Shown: piece after piece, positions 1-6,868 of the stretch
How positions within the stretch are numbered: the stretch's first letter is position 1
Layout: the number at the start of each line of letters is the position of its first letter
DNA from: JAAELZ01 sp965223465
GTDB lineage: Bacteria; Pseudomonadota; Gammaproteobacteria; Arenicellales; Poriferihabitantaceae
Assembly (NCBI GenBank): GCA_965223465.1
Contig: OZ245025.1
Coordinates: forward strand, 2,666,001-2,730,000
Length of the DNA: 64,000 bases
Reading direction: 5' to 3'
The notes under the pieces: model-generated
Seen by the model: only the letters and a program-made list of their open reading frames with translations
Databases searched by the model: none
Told to the model about the DNA's origin: nothing
Made by a program: the position numbers and the translations under genes

Positions 1-2
1 TT

Positions 3-713
3 GCCAAGATTCTTAATAACGGTAACGCAAAAGGCTTTCCGGTGCTGCGATGCGAAAAAGCAAAGAACCATACATTTACGACCCGTTCTTTTACGGTTTA
101 CGGGCCTAAAATATTAGCCTGTCGTGCCTCGTTTGATGATGAGGCACTAGAATCACGTTTCTTGACTGAAAACGCCGGTGTGCGGCCACTACGGGGCGAT
201 GTGCCGCTTCATTTGAACAATGAGCAAGCTAAAGAAGCGCTAATACTTAGAAACAAGCTTTTAACATTTCGTTTTGCGTATTTTCGTAGAAACATATCAG
301 TCAATGCAGATAAGCCGCAAACGCTTAGCCCGCGTATGCAACAAGTGATTACGCCGCTACTGCGGTTTATGTCACCTGACGAGCAGAAACAAACCACCAA
401 GTGGGCACAAAAGCAAGAACGCCAGGCTCTCAGAGATCGAGGCATGGAACTAGCAGCGCATATCCTCATTGTTCTTCAGATCCTGCTTAAATCAAAATCA
501 TCAGTTGAAATCGGGCAGATTCGAAATCGTATCATGGAAGATTTTGGTGATCATTACGAGCATGCTCTGACGGCAAAAGCTATCGGCTGCGTTGTGAGAA
601 ATTCTCTTCAATTGGATACCAAAAGATTACATGGGCGATATGTTGTCGATGTGTCTCAAAAGGAGAAAATTACACTACTTGCTAAGCGCTATGGAGTGAA
701 CAACGTCACCTAA
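3..713 (+). CDS. C-terminal part of a mobile-element ATPase/helicase-like protein (5' end outside window)
   Basis: The frame is open from the first bases and stops with TAA at 711-713, so the true start is upstream and about 236 residues are visible. The segment with FPVLRCEK, FTVYGPKILA and the DDEALESRFLTE stretch resembles the region after the Walker motifs in P-loop helicase/primase-type proteins of phages and integrative elements, where a VFGPK motif is followed by a DEALESR-like arginine-finger region. The last 120 residues are charged and probably helical. No catalytic P-loop is in view. Family placement is from pattern memory only and is tentative; a replication or mobilisation role for the island is inferred from its position. 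Confidence 0.55.
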   Translation, partial: AKILNNGNAKGFPVLRCEKAKNHTFTTRSFTVYGPKILACRASFDDEALESRFLTENAGVRPLRGDVPLHLNNEQAKEALILRNKLLTFRFAYFRRNISVNADKPQTLSPRMQQVITPLLRFMSPDEQKQTTKWAQKQERQALRDRGMELAAHILIVLQILLKSKSSVEIGQIRNRIMEDFGDHYEHALTAKAIGCVVRNSLQLDTKRLHGRYVVDVSQKEKITLLAKRYGVNNVT

Positions 714-815
714 GTCCTCATGTCACCCAATTAATCACAGGGTATCCACATGCTAGGATGGAGCAATTCCATAAAACGGTCTTTCTCCATTCGTCACAAG
801 CGTAATTTAATTAAG

Positions 816-850
816 TACAGTGTAGTTATGGTCGCTAGCCGCACACTGTA
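816..850. promoter_or_regulatory. Inverted repeat, likely operator of the XRE gene
   Basis: TACAGTGT (816-823) and its exact complement ACACTGTA (843-850) lie 13 bases upstream of the XRE-like start codon. The arms are separated by 19 bases. The arrangement suits autoregulation by the HTH protein, but binding is inferred. Confidence 0.4.
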
Positions 851-862
851 ACTTTACAATTT

Positions 863-1240
863 ATGAGGTACAAGAATTATCTGAGAACTTTGCGCTTGCG
901 TACAGGGTTAACGCTCAAAGACGTACGCTATCTCATAGGCATCAGAAGCAAAGAAAAGCTTACTCGTATAGAGATGCGTAAGGAGCGCCCTAGTATTGAA
1001 ATCATTTTGGCGTGTTGCCTGATTTACTCATCAAGCGTGGCTGAAATGATACCAGACGCACTCGATAAAATTGAGCGTGACATCATTGCCAGGGCGCGCA
1101 AACTTTACAAAAAGCTGAAGAATCAAAAACAAAAGCCAAATCATGCACAGCGTGTTGAATCACTCAAACGCATTGCAGATTTGGACGCTAATCAATCTAA
1201 CTTAAGGAGGAATGTTCAACAACAAGAAGGAGAAAATTAA
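863..1240 (+). CDS. XRE-like helix-turn-helix protein
   Basis: A 125-residue basic protein. Residues 5-60 read as a Cro/C1-type HTH: a first helix LRTLRLRTGLTL, a second around KDVRYLIGI, and the SIEIILACCLIY stretch typical of the last helices. The C-terminal half is lysine-rich (KLYKKLKNQKQKPNHAQR) and probably helical. No good Shine-Dalgarno precedes the ATG. Its 3' end overlaps the RuvC-like gene by 29 bases, so the two are translationally linked. An inverted repeat just upstream suggests autoregulation. A regulatory role in the island is likely; the target is unknown. Confidence 0.65.
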   Translation: MRYKNYLRTLRLRTGLTLKDVRYLIGIRSKEKLTRIEMRKERPSIEIILACCLIYSSSVAEMIPDALDKIERDIIARARKLYKKLKNQKQKPNHAQRVESLKRIADLDANQSNLRRNVQQQEGEN

Positions 1241-1718
1241 ACACGAACCAATATTAGCCATTGATCCTGTTGTCAGAGGTTTTGGATATGTAGTATTTGA
1301 AGGACCGTACAACCCAATAGACTGGGGTTTGGCTGATATTCGGTTTTGCAAAAACAAACGAATTCTTAAAAGAATTTCTAAACTGGTTGATCTATATCAG
1401 CCCAAAACGATCATCATCGAACAATCAAAAGGTTCACTACGTTGCGGGCGTGTTCAACGCTTGCTCAATATGATTGAGCAATGGGCAAAGAAAAACGATG
1501 TCGAAGTGGCAAGATATTCTAGAGATCAAATTCTAGAGGTGTTTGGGCAATTTGGCAAAAAAAGCAAACATGAGATTGCTTCAATGATTGCAGAGTGGTT
1601 ACCAGAACTCGCCCCAAGACTGCCAACGAAACGAAAATGTTATGAGCCAGAGAGTGAGCAATATGGAATTTTTGATGCTGTTGCTCTGGCTGTGACACAT
1701 ATGTATCTGACTGAGTAA
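1212..1718 (+). CDS. RuvC-like / RNase H-fold nuclease
   Basis: A 168-residue protein with the layout of small RuvC-type Holliday-junction resolvases and related phage enzymes. The first strand carries an acidic residue (ILAIDPVVRGFGY, Asp18), a second acidic residue follows the third strand (TIIIEQSKG, Glu near 70), and a C-terminal helix carries FDAVALAV (Asp near 157). These three positions would bind two metal ions. A strong AAGGAGG lies only one base before the ATG, which is tighter than usual, so the real start could be slightly different. It overlaps the XRE gene by 29 bases. A role in resolving branched DNA of the island is inferred; activity is not shown by sequence alone. Confidence 0.6.
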   Translation: MFNNKKEKIKHEPILAIDPVVRGFGYVVFEGPYNPIDWGLADIRFCKNKRILKRISKLVDLYQPKTIIIEQSKGSLRCGRVQRLLNMIEQWAKKNDVEVARYSRDQILEVFGQFGKKSKHEIASMIAEWLPELAPRLPTKRKCYEPESEQYGIFDAVALAVTHMYLTE

Positions 1719-1847
1719 TTGATCGTGCGGCTAGTGGCTAACTTAGTGTGATTTGTCTGTGTTGCAGGCGATGGTTTTGTGTTAGAGGCAGTGGATGTCG
1801 TCATCGCTGCAAAGTACAAAGATTATAAGTAACTCCAAAGGCACAGG

Positions 1848-1875
1848 CAAATACCGAGCATTGGCTCGGTATTTG
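1848..1875 (+). terminator. Strong hairpin after the XRE/RuvC-like pair
   Basis: CAAATACCGAGC, loop ATTG, GCTCGGTATTTG: a perfect 12-bp stem followed by a T-rich tail (TTTAAT). It lies 130 bases after the RuvC-like stop and would end that transcript. It also argues against an open frame that spans it (1795-2043) being coding. Confidence 0.65.
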
Positions 1876-2380
1876 TTTAATATACACCATTTTTTAAATT
1901 ACTTAGGTGTTGGTACGGCTCCCAATGTAAATAAGGATGTTAAAGTACCGATTCCATCAGAAATAGGATCAGACATATTGCGTTCCTCTATTGTGTTGCG
2001 TGATAGTGTTGATGTATACAGATTAATTGTTACTTCATTTTAATCGTCACTTCGCGCGACAAAATTACAAGCTTCATCCGTATCAGCTTTCTATTCCCAT
2101 ATCGCTTGTTGTGTTAGTAATATATCCAAGTTATTGTTCAATAGGGTGGACAAGCAGTGATTTGGAGTGGTGCTGGTCTAGCACCCAATGAGGGCCGTCT
2201 AATGGTGTGGGGTGATCATTTTTATGGAGTCTATATAGTTTGGAGTTTAGTTCGAAGTTTGTATATGGATAAGGGCTAGACCAAAGACTGTTAATATATT
2301 TCATATCATGTATCTCAAAAGTTATTAAGTAGAGACACCATTGGACCAAAGAATGTGTTCAAAGAAACAGACAAAAAGAA

Positions 2381-2403
2381 ATGCCCGCCTTTCAGGCGGG
2401 CAT
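2381..2403 (-). terminator. Terminator of the 34-residue ORF
   Basis: ATGCCCGCCT, loop TTC, AGGCGGGCAT: a perfect 10-bp stem. On the minus strand it is followed by a run TTCTTTTTG, so it terminates leftward transcription, that is, the small ORF at 2430-2534. Confidence 0.75.
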
Positions 2404-2429
2404 GGTCGAGTTGGCAAAGTTAAGAGCTA

Positions 2430-2534
2430 TTAGCCAAATATTGCCTTGGTTATGGCAGCATTGACACCTGTAGATGTTCTTTCAACGCTTGTCACATTAC
2501 CAGAGCTATCAGTTGTCACAGTATGTGTAGGCAT
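2430..2534 (-). CDS. Small protein, 34 residues, own RBS and terminator
   Basis: On the minus strand GGAGAAGGAC is followed directly by an ATG, then 34 codons to a TAA. The protein starts MPTHTVTTDSSGNVTSVE and ends NAAITKAIFG; it is rich in Thr, Ser and Val, with no Cys and no membrane segment. A 10-bp hairpin with a T tract lies 27 bases beyond the stop. A well-spaced Shine-Dalgarno, a clean short frame and a dedicated terminator make a real micro-gene likely, although no family is recognised. A second micro-gene with the same layout lies at 4503-4595. Confidence 0.55.
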   Translation of the reverse strand: MPTHTVTTDSSGNVTSVERTSTGVNAAITKAIFG

Positions 2535-2712
2535 GTCCTTCTCCGCAATTAGTTTAAGTTATATCGTTTCACTCCGCACCTAGAAGTTATTTCCGTATCA
2601 CGATTCAATAGCTGAAATAATAGACAGCTAATTGTCCAATGTGGTGAACAGTTGGGATTGGAAAATAAACACCCAGCCTTATATATAATATATAAAGCTG
2701 GGTCAGATAGCG

Positions 2713-2997
2713 TTATGCAGGTTCAATATTTTCAAACTGCAAATTTACGCCGATACCTGAGGCGATTTTTAAAACAGTATCTATTTCTACCGTTTTATTA
2801 ATTTGCCCAGTTAAAAAAGTGTGAACAGTTGTTCTGCTTTTATTGACCCTTTGGGATATCTTTTGAATAGACAGTCCCTTTCGTAGGCGGGCTCGATTAA
2901 GTTGATCCCCTAAATTACAAATTATGTCGATTGATGAGAACCGACGAGGCGATGTTTTGATAATTATAAGGGGTTGATTATAGTCTGTTATAACCAT
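2713..2997 (-). CDS. XRE-family repressor-like HTH protein
   Basis: A 94-residue protein with a Cro/C1 HTH at about residues 30-85: LGDQLNRARLRKGLSIQKISQRV, then NKSRTTVHTFLTG as the turn and recognition helix, then IDTVLKIASGIGVNL. AGGAGAAAACC precedes the ATG well. The gene is divergent from the small RNA promoter at 3068-3095 and from the gene at 3485, with paired palindromes in between, so it is a good candidate for a switch repressor. Some antitoxins look similar, but no toxin gene adjoins it. Confidence 0.7.
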   Translation of the reverse strand: MVITDYNQPLIIIKTSPRRFSSIDIICNLGDQLNRARLRKGLSIQKISQRVNKSRTTVHTFLTGQINKTVEIDTVLKIASGIGVNLQFENIEPA

Positions 2998-3067
2998 TGG
3001 TTTTCTCCTATATTAAGGTTGTCAGCCAACAGACTTTTTGCTAAATTCCGTTGCCATCGAACGGAAG

Positions 3068-3095
3068 TTGACAATATATTAGCAAATGCTAATAT
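3068..3095 (+). promoter_or_regulatory. Sigma-70 promoter of the small RNA
   Basis: TTGACA (3068-3073), 16-base spacer, TAATAT (3090-3095). The -35 box is a perfect consensus and the -10 is one mismatch away. Transcription would begin near 3101-3103. Confidence 0.7.
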
Positions 3096-3100
3096 GAAAG

Positions 3101-3250
3101 ATGTCCATCGACTGTTGTATAAAAGTGGCACATCCGGCGTCTCTCCAAAGATCAACCGGATGCACCGATGGTGTTTCAATTTAATGTTGGAAACTACAAC
3201 AGTCGGGACAAAATCTGCGGAGTCTAACAAATGTTGGGCTCCGCTTTTTT
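3101..3250 (+). ncRNA. Structured small RNA of about 150 nt (no recognised family)
   Basis: A strong promoter ends at 3095 and a strong intrinsic terminator occupies 3217-3250, giving a transcript near 150 nt. Inside it GACTGTTGTA (3110-3119) is exactly complementary to TACAACAGTC (3195-3204), CATCCGG (3131-3137) to CCGGATG (3156-3162), and CCATCG (3105-3110) to CGATGG (3166-3171); the first and third pairings share base 3110 and may be alternatives. No good ribosome-binding site and reading frame exist within these bounds. It lies between a repressor-like gene and the 3485 gene. It could be a free regulatory RNA, an antisense-type control RNA or the RNA part of an unknown system; no reverse transcriptase adjoins it. 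Confidence 0.6.
3217..3250 (+). terminator. Terminator of the small RNA
   Basis: GCGGAG at 3217-3222 pairs with CTCCGC at 3239-3244, and the stem continues inward to about 13 pairs with a 2-base loop (two or three G-T pairs). TTTTTT follows at 3245-3250. An outer arm GGGACAAAA (3205-3213) can also pair with TTTTGTCCC (3247-3255). Confidence 0.8.
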
Positions 3251-3352
3251 GTCCCAAATTCGAAATCAGTAGAGGCAACTCCACCTTTAACATCGCTCAA
3301 ACTATAGCATTAAATAATAAACTGTCAACGTAAAAATGATGTATTTTGCAAT

Positions 3353-3381
3353 TTGTCACAAATAGTCGCCAAATATACTAT
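3353..3381 (+). promoter_or_regulatory. Candidate promoter of the 3485 gene
   Basis: TTGTCA (3353-3358), 17-base spacer, TACTAT (3376-3381). It is the best match upstream of the gene, and the two palindromes at 3409 and 3440 would lie in the early transcribed region. Confidence 0.4.
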
Positions 3382-3408
3382 TATCCTTATAAATTAACTT
3401 GATAGAGC

Positions 3409-3455
3409 TTACTCGACCGAGTAAATTTCGTTGAAATAATTACTCAATAGAGTAA
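3409..3455. promoter_or_regulatory. Paired palindromic operator-like sites
   Basis: TTACTC-GACC-GAGTAA (3409-3424) and TTACTC-AATA-GAGTAA (3440-3455) share both 6-bp arms and differ only in the centre. Their centres are 31 bp apart, close to three helical turns, as expected for cooperative dimer binding. They lie just upstream of the gene at 3485 and 400 bases from the HTH gene at 2713-2997, the most likely binder. Confidence 0.65.
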
Positions 3456-3484
3456 AATATGGGTTGATATCGGAAATCTGTATA

Positions 3485-4447
3485 ATGACTTTCAAAAAAG
3501 AAACCCCTCATTCTCACGTAGATGGAGTTCCGCTGAATGAGTTGGAATATCAAATCATGCGACTCAATGCTATGGCGTTAAACGTACCCCACATTGTTGG
3601 TGAGCTAAATGATTATGATTTTGATACTGCGGTTAACAAACCTATCAATGAATACAAAGTTAAAAATACATTAAAAGAGCTATGTAGAAAATTTTCGTTG
3701 GATAATCCAGCTAGGCGATACAACCAGAATGTTCGTTTAGCCACTATCTATACAGGCACAGAAGGTGGGGGTTTGATATATCGCCACCTAGAAGGAGCGC
3801 ACAAATATAAGTTCGGCTCTGATGGGCACATCACCTATAATCAGAAGGCAAAATTAAAGACCGTTAAGGCGCTTAACTACATTAACACCCTGTGGTTTTT
3901 CCTGCCAAAGGGAGAGCATGAAGAGCGTAAGAAGAAGACGGGGATTAAATTTTTATTTACTAAAGGTTCTGGTCTAGATTCAATTCAGCCAGATAGTGAA
4001 ATAATTCGACACAACACTGAGCTTATTCAGTGGTGCACTAGGTTTACTCCACCGGTACCAAAAGATGTCGAGTTAGAATTCAGTCGACGTTGTATTATTC
4101 CAAAAGATTGGCTTAGAGACAAAGAAAGCCTTCACCAATACTGGAAAAACAATCCAGACATTGCTAATCATCTTAAAAACCAAAAAGGACGCTGTTTTAT
4201 AGTTCAGGATTGTAATCCGCTCAAGTCATTTCGCATGTACTTACGCTTTCCAGGAGAGTATTGTGTTACTGATCTTAAAATTTCAGTTTTAACACCAGAT
4301 TATCGTCAATTAGTTGGTGGCAGAGATTTCTTCGATATTGAGGCGTTACCCTCTTTAGACGAAGCTATACGAATAAGTGTCAAAAACAGGCAGGATACAA
4401 AGTTAGTAAAATGCTATGTTTGCGTAAGTTGGCTACCTGTGTACTAA
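3485..4447 (+). CDS. Unrecognised 320-residue protein
   Basis: The ATG at 3485 is preferred; an in-frame TTG at 3464 would add seven residues. The protein is soluble, mixed alpha/beta in appearance and rich in Lys, Arg and aromatic residues. It has no signal peptide, membrane segment or P-loop. Features visible are a basic central part (residues about 100-170, with TYNQKAKLKTVKALNYINTLWFF and EHEERKKKTGIKFLF), CIIPKDWLRDKESLHQYW, and a C-terminal CYVCVSW. It stands alone behind paired operators, so its expression is probably tightly controlled. No family is recognised; plasmid- or phage-type DNA binding is possible but not supported by a motif. Confidence 0.6.
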   Translation: MTFKKETPHSHVDGVPLNELEYQIMRLNAMALNVPHIVGELNDYDFDTAVNKPINEYKVKNTLKELCRKFSLDNPARRYNQNVRLATIYTGTEGGGLIYRHLEGAHKYKFGSDGHITYNQKAKLKTVKALNYINTLWFFLPKGEHEERKKKTGIKFLFTKGSGLDSIQPDSEIIRHNTELIQWCTRFTPPVPKDVELEFSRRCIIPKDWLRDKESLHQYWKNNPDIANHLKNQKGRCFIVQDCNPLKSFRMYLRFPGEYCVTDLKISVLTPDYRQLVGGRDFFDIEALPSLDEAIRISVKNRQDTKLVKCYVCVSWLPVY

Positions 4448-4470
4448 AAAAGCCCGTCAGAACGACGGGC
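4446..4470 (-). terminator. Terminator of the 30-residue ORF
   Basis: GCCCGTC, loop AGAAC, GACGGGC (4452-4470), followed on the minus strand by TTTTTT. Because the T tract is only on that side, it ends leftward transcription from the micro-gene at 4503-4595, and sits immediately after the stop of the convergent 3485 gene. Confidence 0.7.
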
Positions 4471-4502
4471 AAAATACCTATTGCTACAGTAAAGCTAGTA
4501 AA

Positions 4503-4595
4503 CTAGCAATAAATAGGCCATCTAGGGCAAGGATTCGGGGACCTGTCGTTGTCTGGGAAAGGAACCCATCTAGGTACGTAGTATGGCATATACAT
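4503..4595 (-). CDS. Small Pro/Tyr/Trp-rich protein, 30 residues
   Basis: On the minus strand TTGGAGAAATTTT precedes ATG, then 30 codons to TAG. The protein begins MYMPYYVPRWVPFP and ends NPCPRWPIYC: seven or more prolines, four Tyr, three Trp and two Cys, which is far from random composition for this AT-rich DNA. A hairpin with T tract follows 33 bases after the stop. The layout (SD, micro-ORF, terminator) mirrors the 2430-2534 ORF. No family is recognised; a peptide toxin, inhibitor or signal are possibilities without direct support. Confidence 0.5.
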   Translation of the reverse strand: MYMPYYVPRWVPFPDNDRSPNPCPRWPIYC

Positions 4596-5000
4596 AAAAT
4601 TTCTCCAAAATAACAGTTGCTGCTTTATCCTGAATCTAAAGTGTATCTCCATATCGCATATCTATACTATGGAGTCGGTGACGTACCAATGAAATGGACA
4701 ACTTTTCGCGTTAGTCGACGCATACCTATCAGCTATATTCAGCCACCATTAGGAACGAGGGTATAACTTTGATTTGGTTTTTCTTTCAACTTAGTTTCCA
4801 AACCCAAAGTAAGTATATCGGAGTGCATCACGCAACTATCGTCGGTGGTTGAATATGTCTAAAGCATTTTATACTGACCAATAGGCAGTGTGACTAATGT
4901 CCAATTATGAAGCAATAATAAGTATTCGGTATTATCAATAAATTTCGTTCAAATCATAATTCAAGTGTGTGGTGGTTTTGGCAATTCAAGGTTTTCTGGA
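4596..5000. other. Intergenic, no feature seen beyond the micro-gene leader
   Basis: About 400 bases between the 30-residue ORF and the 3' end of the ATPase gene. The part next to 4596 must hold the micro-gene promoter. Nothing else with coding or structural signal was found. Confidence 0.5.
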
Positions 5001-6188
5001 TTAATCTAAAGCGTGGCCTTTTGTTGCAGAAGTTATCACCGTATTTCCACTAAACCCTCTTCCTGGTATCCCATCAATCATCAATTTCAAATACATATTG
5101 TAATTGGGCAAATCCATCAAATCCTGTTGGTTGAAAATACCATTAAATTCTCTTGCAACACATACCGCATCTTTTGGCCCAACTCGAAAACAAATCAATG
5201 TACCCGCATTACCTAAAACGGCTTCTCGCACATCTTTGTCAAATTGAAATAAATATTGGTTTGCGAATGTTAATGAGCAGGCATATTTCCTCATTTCACT
5301 CATCATAGAAGCCGTGCTCATCGTGGTGAAATTATGACACTCGTCGACAAAAACATGGAACGGGATTCTTTGGTTTTCAGGCATATCACTGCGTGAATAT
5401 GCAGCCAACCCCAGTGAGGTAAGCATCAATGAGCCTAGTAGATTAGCCGCATCTTCACCAATCTGGCCTTTGGCAAGATTGATCAATAAAATTTTTTTAT
5501 CGTCCATGACCGTCCTAAGGCGCATTTCTTTTTTTGAGTTGCACAGCACACGATAGAGTGTTGGATTGGAGAGAAACCCGCCAAGCTTGTTAAGAATAGG
5601 TACGGTAGCTTCAGATTTCATTCTGTAATGATATTTCGCAAACTCCTTATGCCAGTAATCCAGTACCATCTTGTTTTTGACATTTCTCAAGCATTTCTGC
5701 CTGTAGTTGTCATCCGTGTAGAGTTTGAGCACATCTGAAAGGTTGGCTCCATTTGGTTGCTCTAGTAGCGTCAGAATCGTATTTCTGAAAATGTGTTCCA
5801 TGCGTACTCTGAACTCATTTGGCCAGAGCTTTTTGAATATCTCTAGAATTCCACTGGCAAGCAATGGTCTGCGCTCTTCATCCACATACGCCAACGGGTT
5901 ATACCCCCACTCAAGATTAGGATCAGGCACGTTGAAGTACACTAGTCTATGTTTGTGTTCATCTGGAATTAGCTGTGCAACCTCATCCACCATATCACCA
6001 TGCGGGTCGAACAAACAACATCCTCTGCCAGCATAAATATCTTGCATGACAAGATTCTTGATTAACGTACTTTTACCTACACCGGTCTTCCCAATGATGT
6101 ACATATGATGCAACCTGTCAGCTTGTTTGATACCAAAAGGAGTGTAGATATTACGATGATTTGTTTGTCCAATAATTGAGACTTCCAT
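5001..6188 (-). CDS. VirD4/TraG-HerA type P-loop ATPase (compact)
   Basis: A 395-residue ATPase of the FtsK/HerA superfamily, the family that includes type IV coupling proteins. Walker A is GKTGVGKST at residues 33-41, followed by CCLFDPHGDMVDEV, typical of TraG/TrwB relatives. Walker B is HVFVDECHNF near residue 280, followed by FANQYLFQF in the glutamine-sensor position. The ATPase begins almost at the N terminus with no membrane anchor, so it is shorter than classical coupling proteins. It shares FDPHGD and VDE-HNF motifs with the 973-residue protein encoded divergently at 6869-9790; the two are probably paralogues working together. DNA pumping in transfer is expected from the family; the exact role here is inferred. 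Confidence 0.8.
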   Translation of the reverse strand: MEVSIIGQTNHRNIYTPFGIKQADRLHHMYIIGKTGVGKSTLIKNLVMQDIYAGRGCCLFDPHGDMVDEVAQLIPDEHKHRLVYFNVPDPNLEWGYNPLAYVDEERRPLLASGILEIFKKLWPNEFRVRMEHIFRNTILTLLEQPNGANLSDVLKLYTDDNYRQKCLRNVKNKMVLDYWHKEFAKYHYRMKSEATVPILNKLGGFLSNPTLYRVLCNSKKEMRLRTVMDDKKILLINLAKGQIGEDAANLLGSLMLTSLGLAAYSRSDMPENQRIPFHVFVDECHNFTTMSTASMMSEMRKYACSLTFANQYLFQFDKDVREAVLGNAGTLICFRVGPKDAVCVAREFNGIFNQQDLMDLPNYNMYLKLMIDGIPGRGFSGNTVITSATKGHALD

Positions 6189-6348
6189 TTGGTCAGTGTA
6201 GGTGTAGTCAAGACATAGCGATAGAATGGAAATAGTCTGTTTGCATGCAACACATGGCGCTTCAGATAGTCACCGTGAATTCGTGGTACCGCGTATTTCA
6301 ACATTTATGCTAAAATCACATTAACCACAAAATGGACAGGGAATAAAA

Positions 6349-6855
6349 ATGGCGAAACCACTGGTAATATTTTCCAACTGGAACACGATGATTGAGGGAC
6401 TCGATCTTTCTCCCAAACAGTTTTATGCCCAATTAGCGGAAGTAATTGAATCTAAAAATGTGCCTGATACCAAACACATGTCAGTGACGTGGAATGAAGG
6501 AGGTGTACTCAGCGCAAAACGTCAATACTTGCGCGTAAGACGAAAAGAAAACGCTTTTGATATTTGCTGTGCTCCTTTTGGTAATGGAACATTCTTTTCC
6601 TGGTGGATGGGAGGTATCCCATCAGGTTTTCTGGCTTTTCTCTATGCATTACCAATACTAAGCTGGCTGGCCTTCTTTTTTGAGAAATTCTTCAAGCCAG
6701 ATACATACTACAAAATTGATACCATGATGATGTTTCAATCACTGATTCATTCCGCAGTTCTGGAGGTTGTTGATGAGCATACAAAGGCCAAGGGCTTGCG
6801 CACACTGTCGGAAACAGACCGCAAACCCAAAATGAAGGATATTTTCAATAAATAG
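6349..6855 (+). CDS. Small membrane protein next to the ATPases
   Basis: A 168-residue protein with AGGGAA before the ATG. One long hydrophobic stretch, about residues 85-120 (WWMGGIPSGFLAFLYALPILSW and on), can form one or two membrane helices. It is flanked by a soluble N-terminal half and a short charged C-terminal tail. It ends 13 bases before the 973-residue ATPase and is surely co-transcribed with it. It could act as the membrane anchor or partner for the ATPases, neither of which has an obvious membrane segment. No named family is recognised. Confidence 0.65.
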   Translation: MAKPLVIFSNWNTMIEGLDLSPKQFYAQLAEVIESKNVPDTKHMSVTWNEGGVLSAKRQYLRVRRKENAFDICCAPFGNGTFFSWWMGGIPSGFLAFLYALPILSWLAFFFEKFFKPDTYYKIDTMMMFQSLIHSAVLEVVDEHTKAKGLRTLSETDRKPKMKDIFNK

Positions 6856-6868
6856 TACGGCCTAATAC

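Noticed and set aside
1795..2043. 82-codon plus-strand frame
   Set aside because: It contains the perfect 12-bp hairpin at 1848-1875, has no Shine-Dalgarno and shows no protein-like pattern.
2131..2349. 72-codon minus-strand frame ending in LLVHPIEQ
   Set aside because: No ribosome-binding site and no supporting neighbour; could be a decayed gene end, but nothing decides it.
2974..3333. Overlapping 119- and 101-codon frames on both strands
   Set aside because: They cover the small RNA, its promoter and terminator, and lack ribosome-binding sites.
3101..4447. Retron (structured RNA followed by a gene)
   Set aside because: The gene at 3485 has no reverse-transcriptase motif such as YADD, so the RNA is not a retron msr-msd by this evidence.
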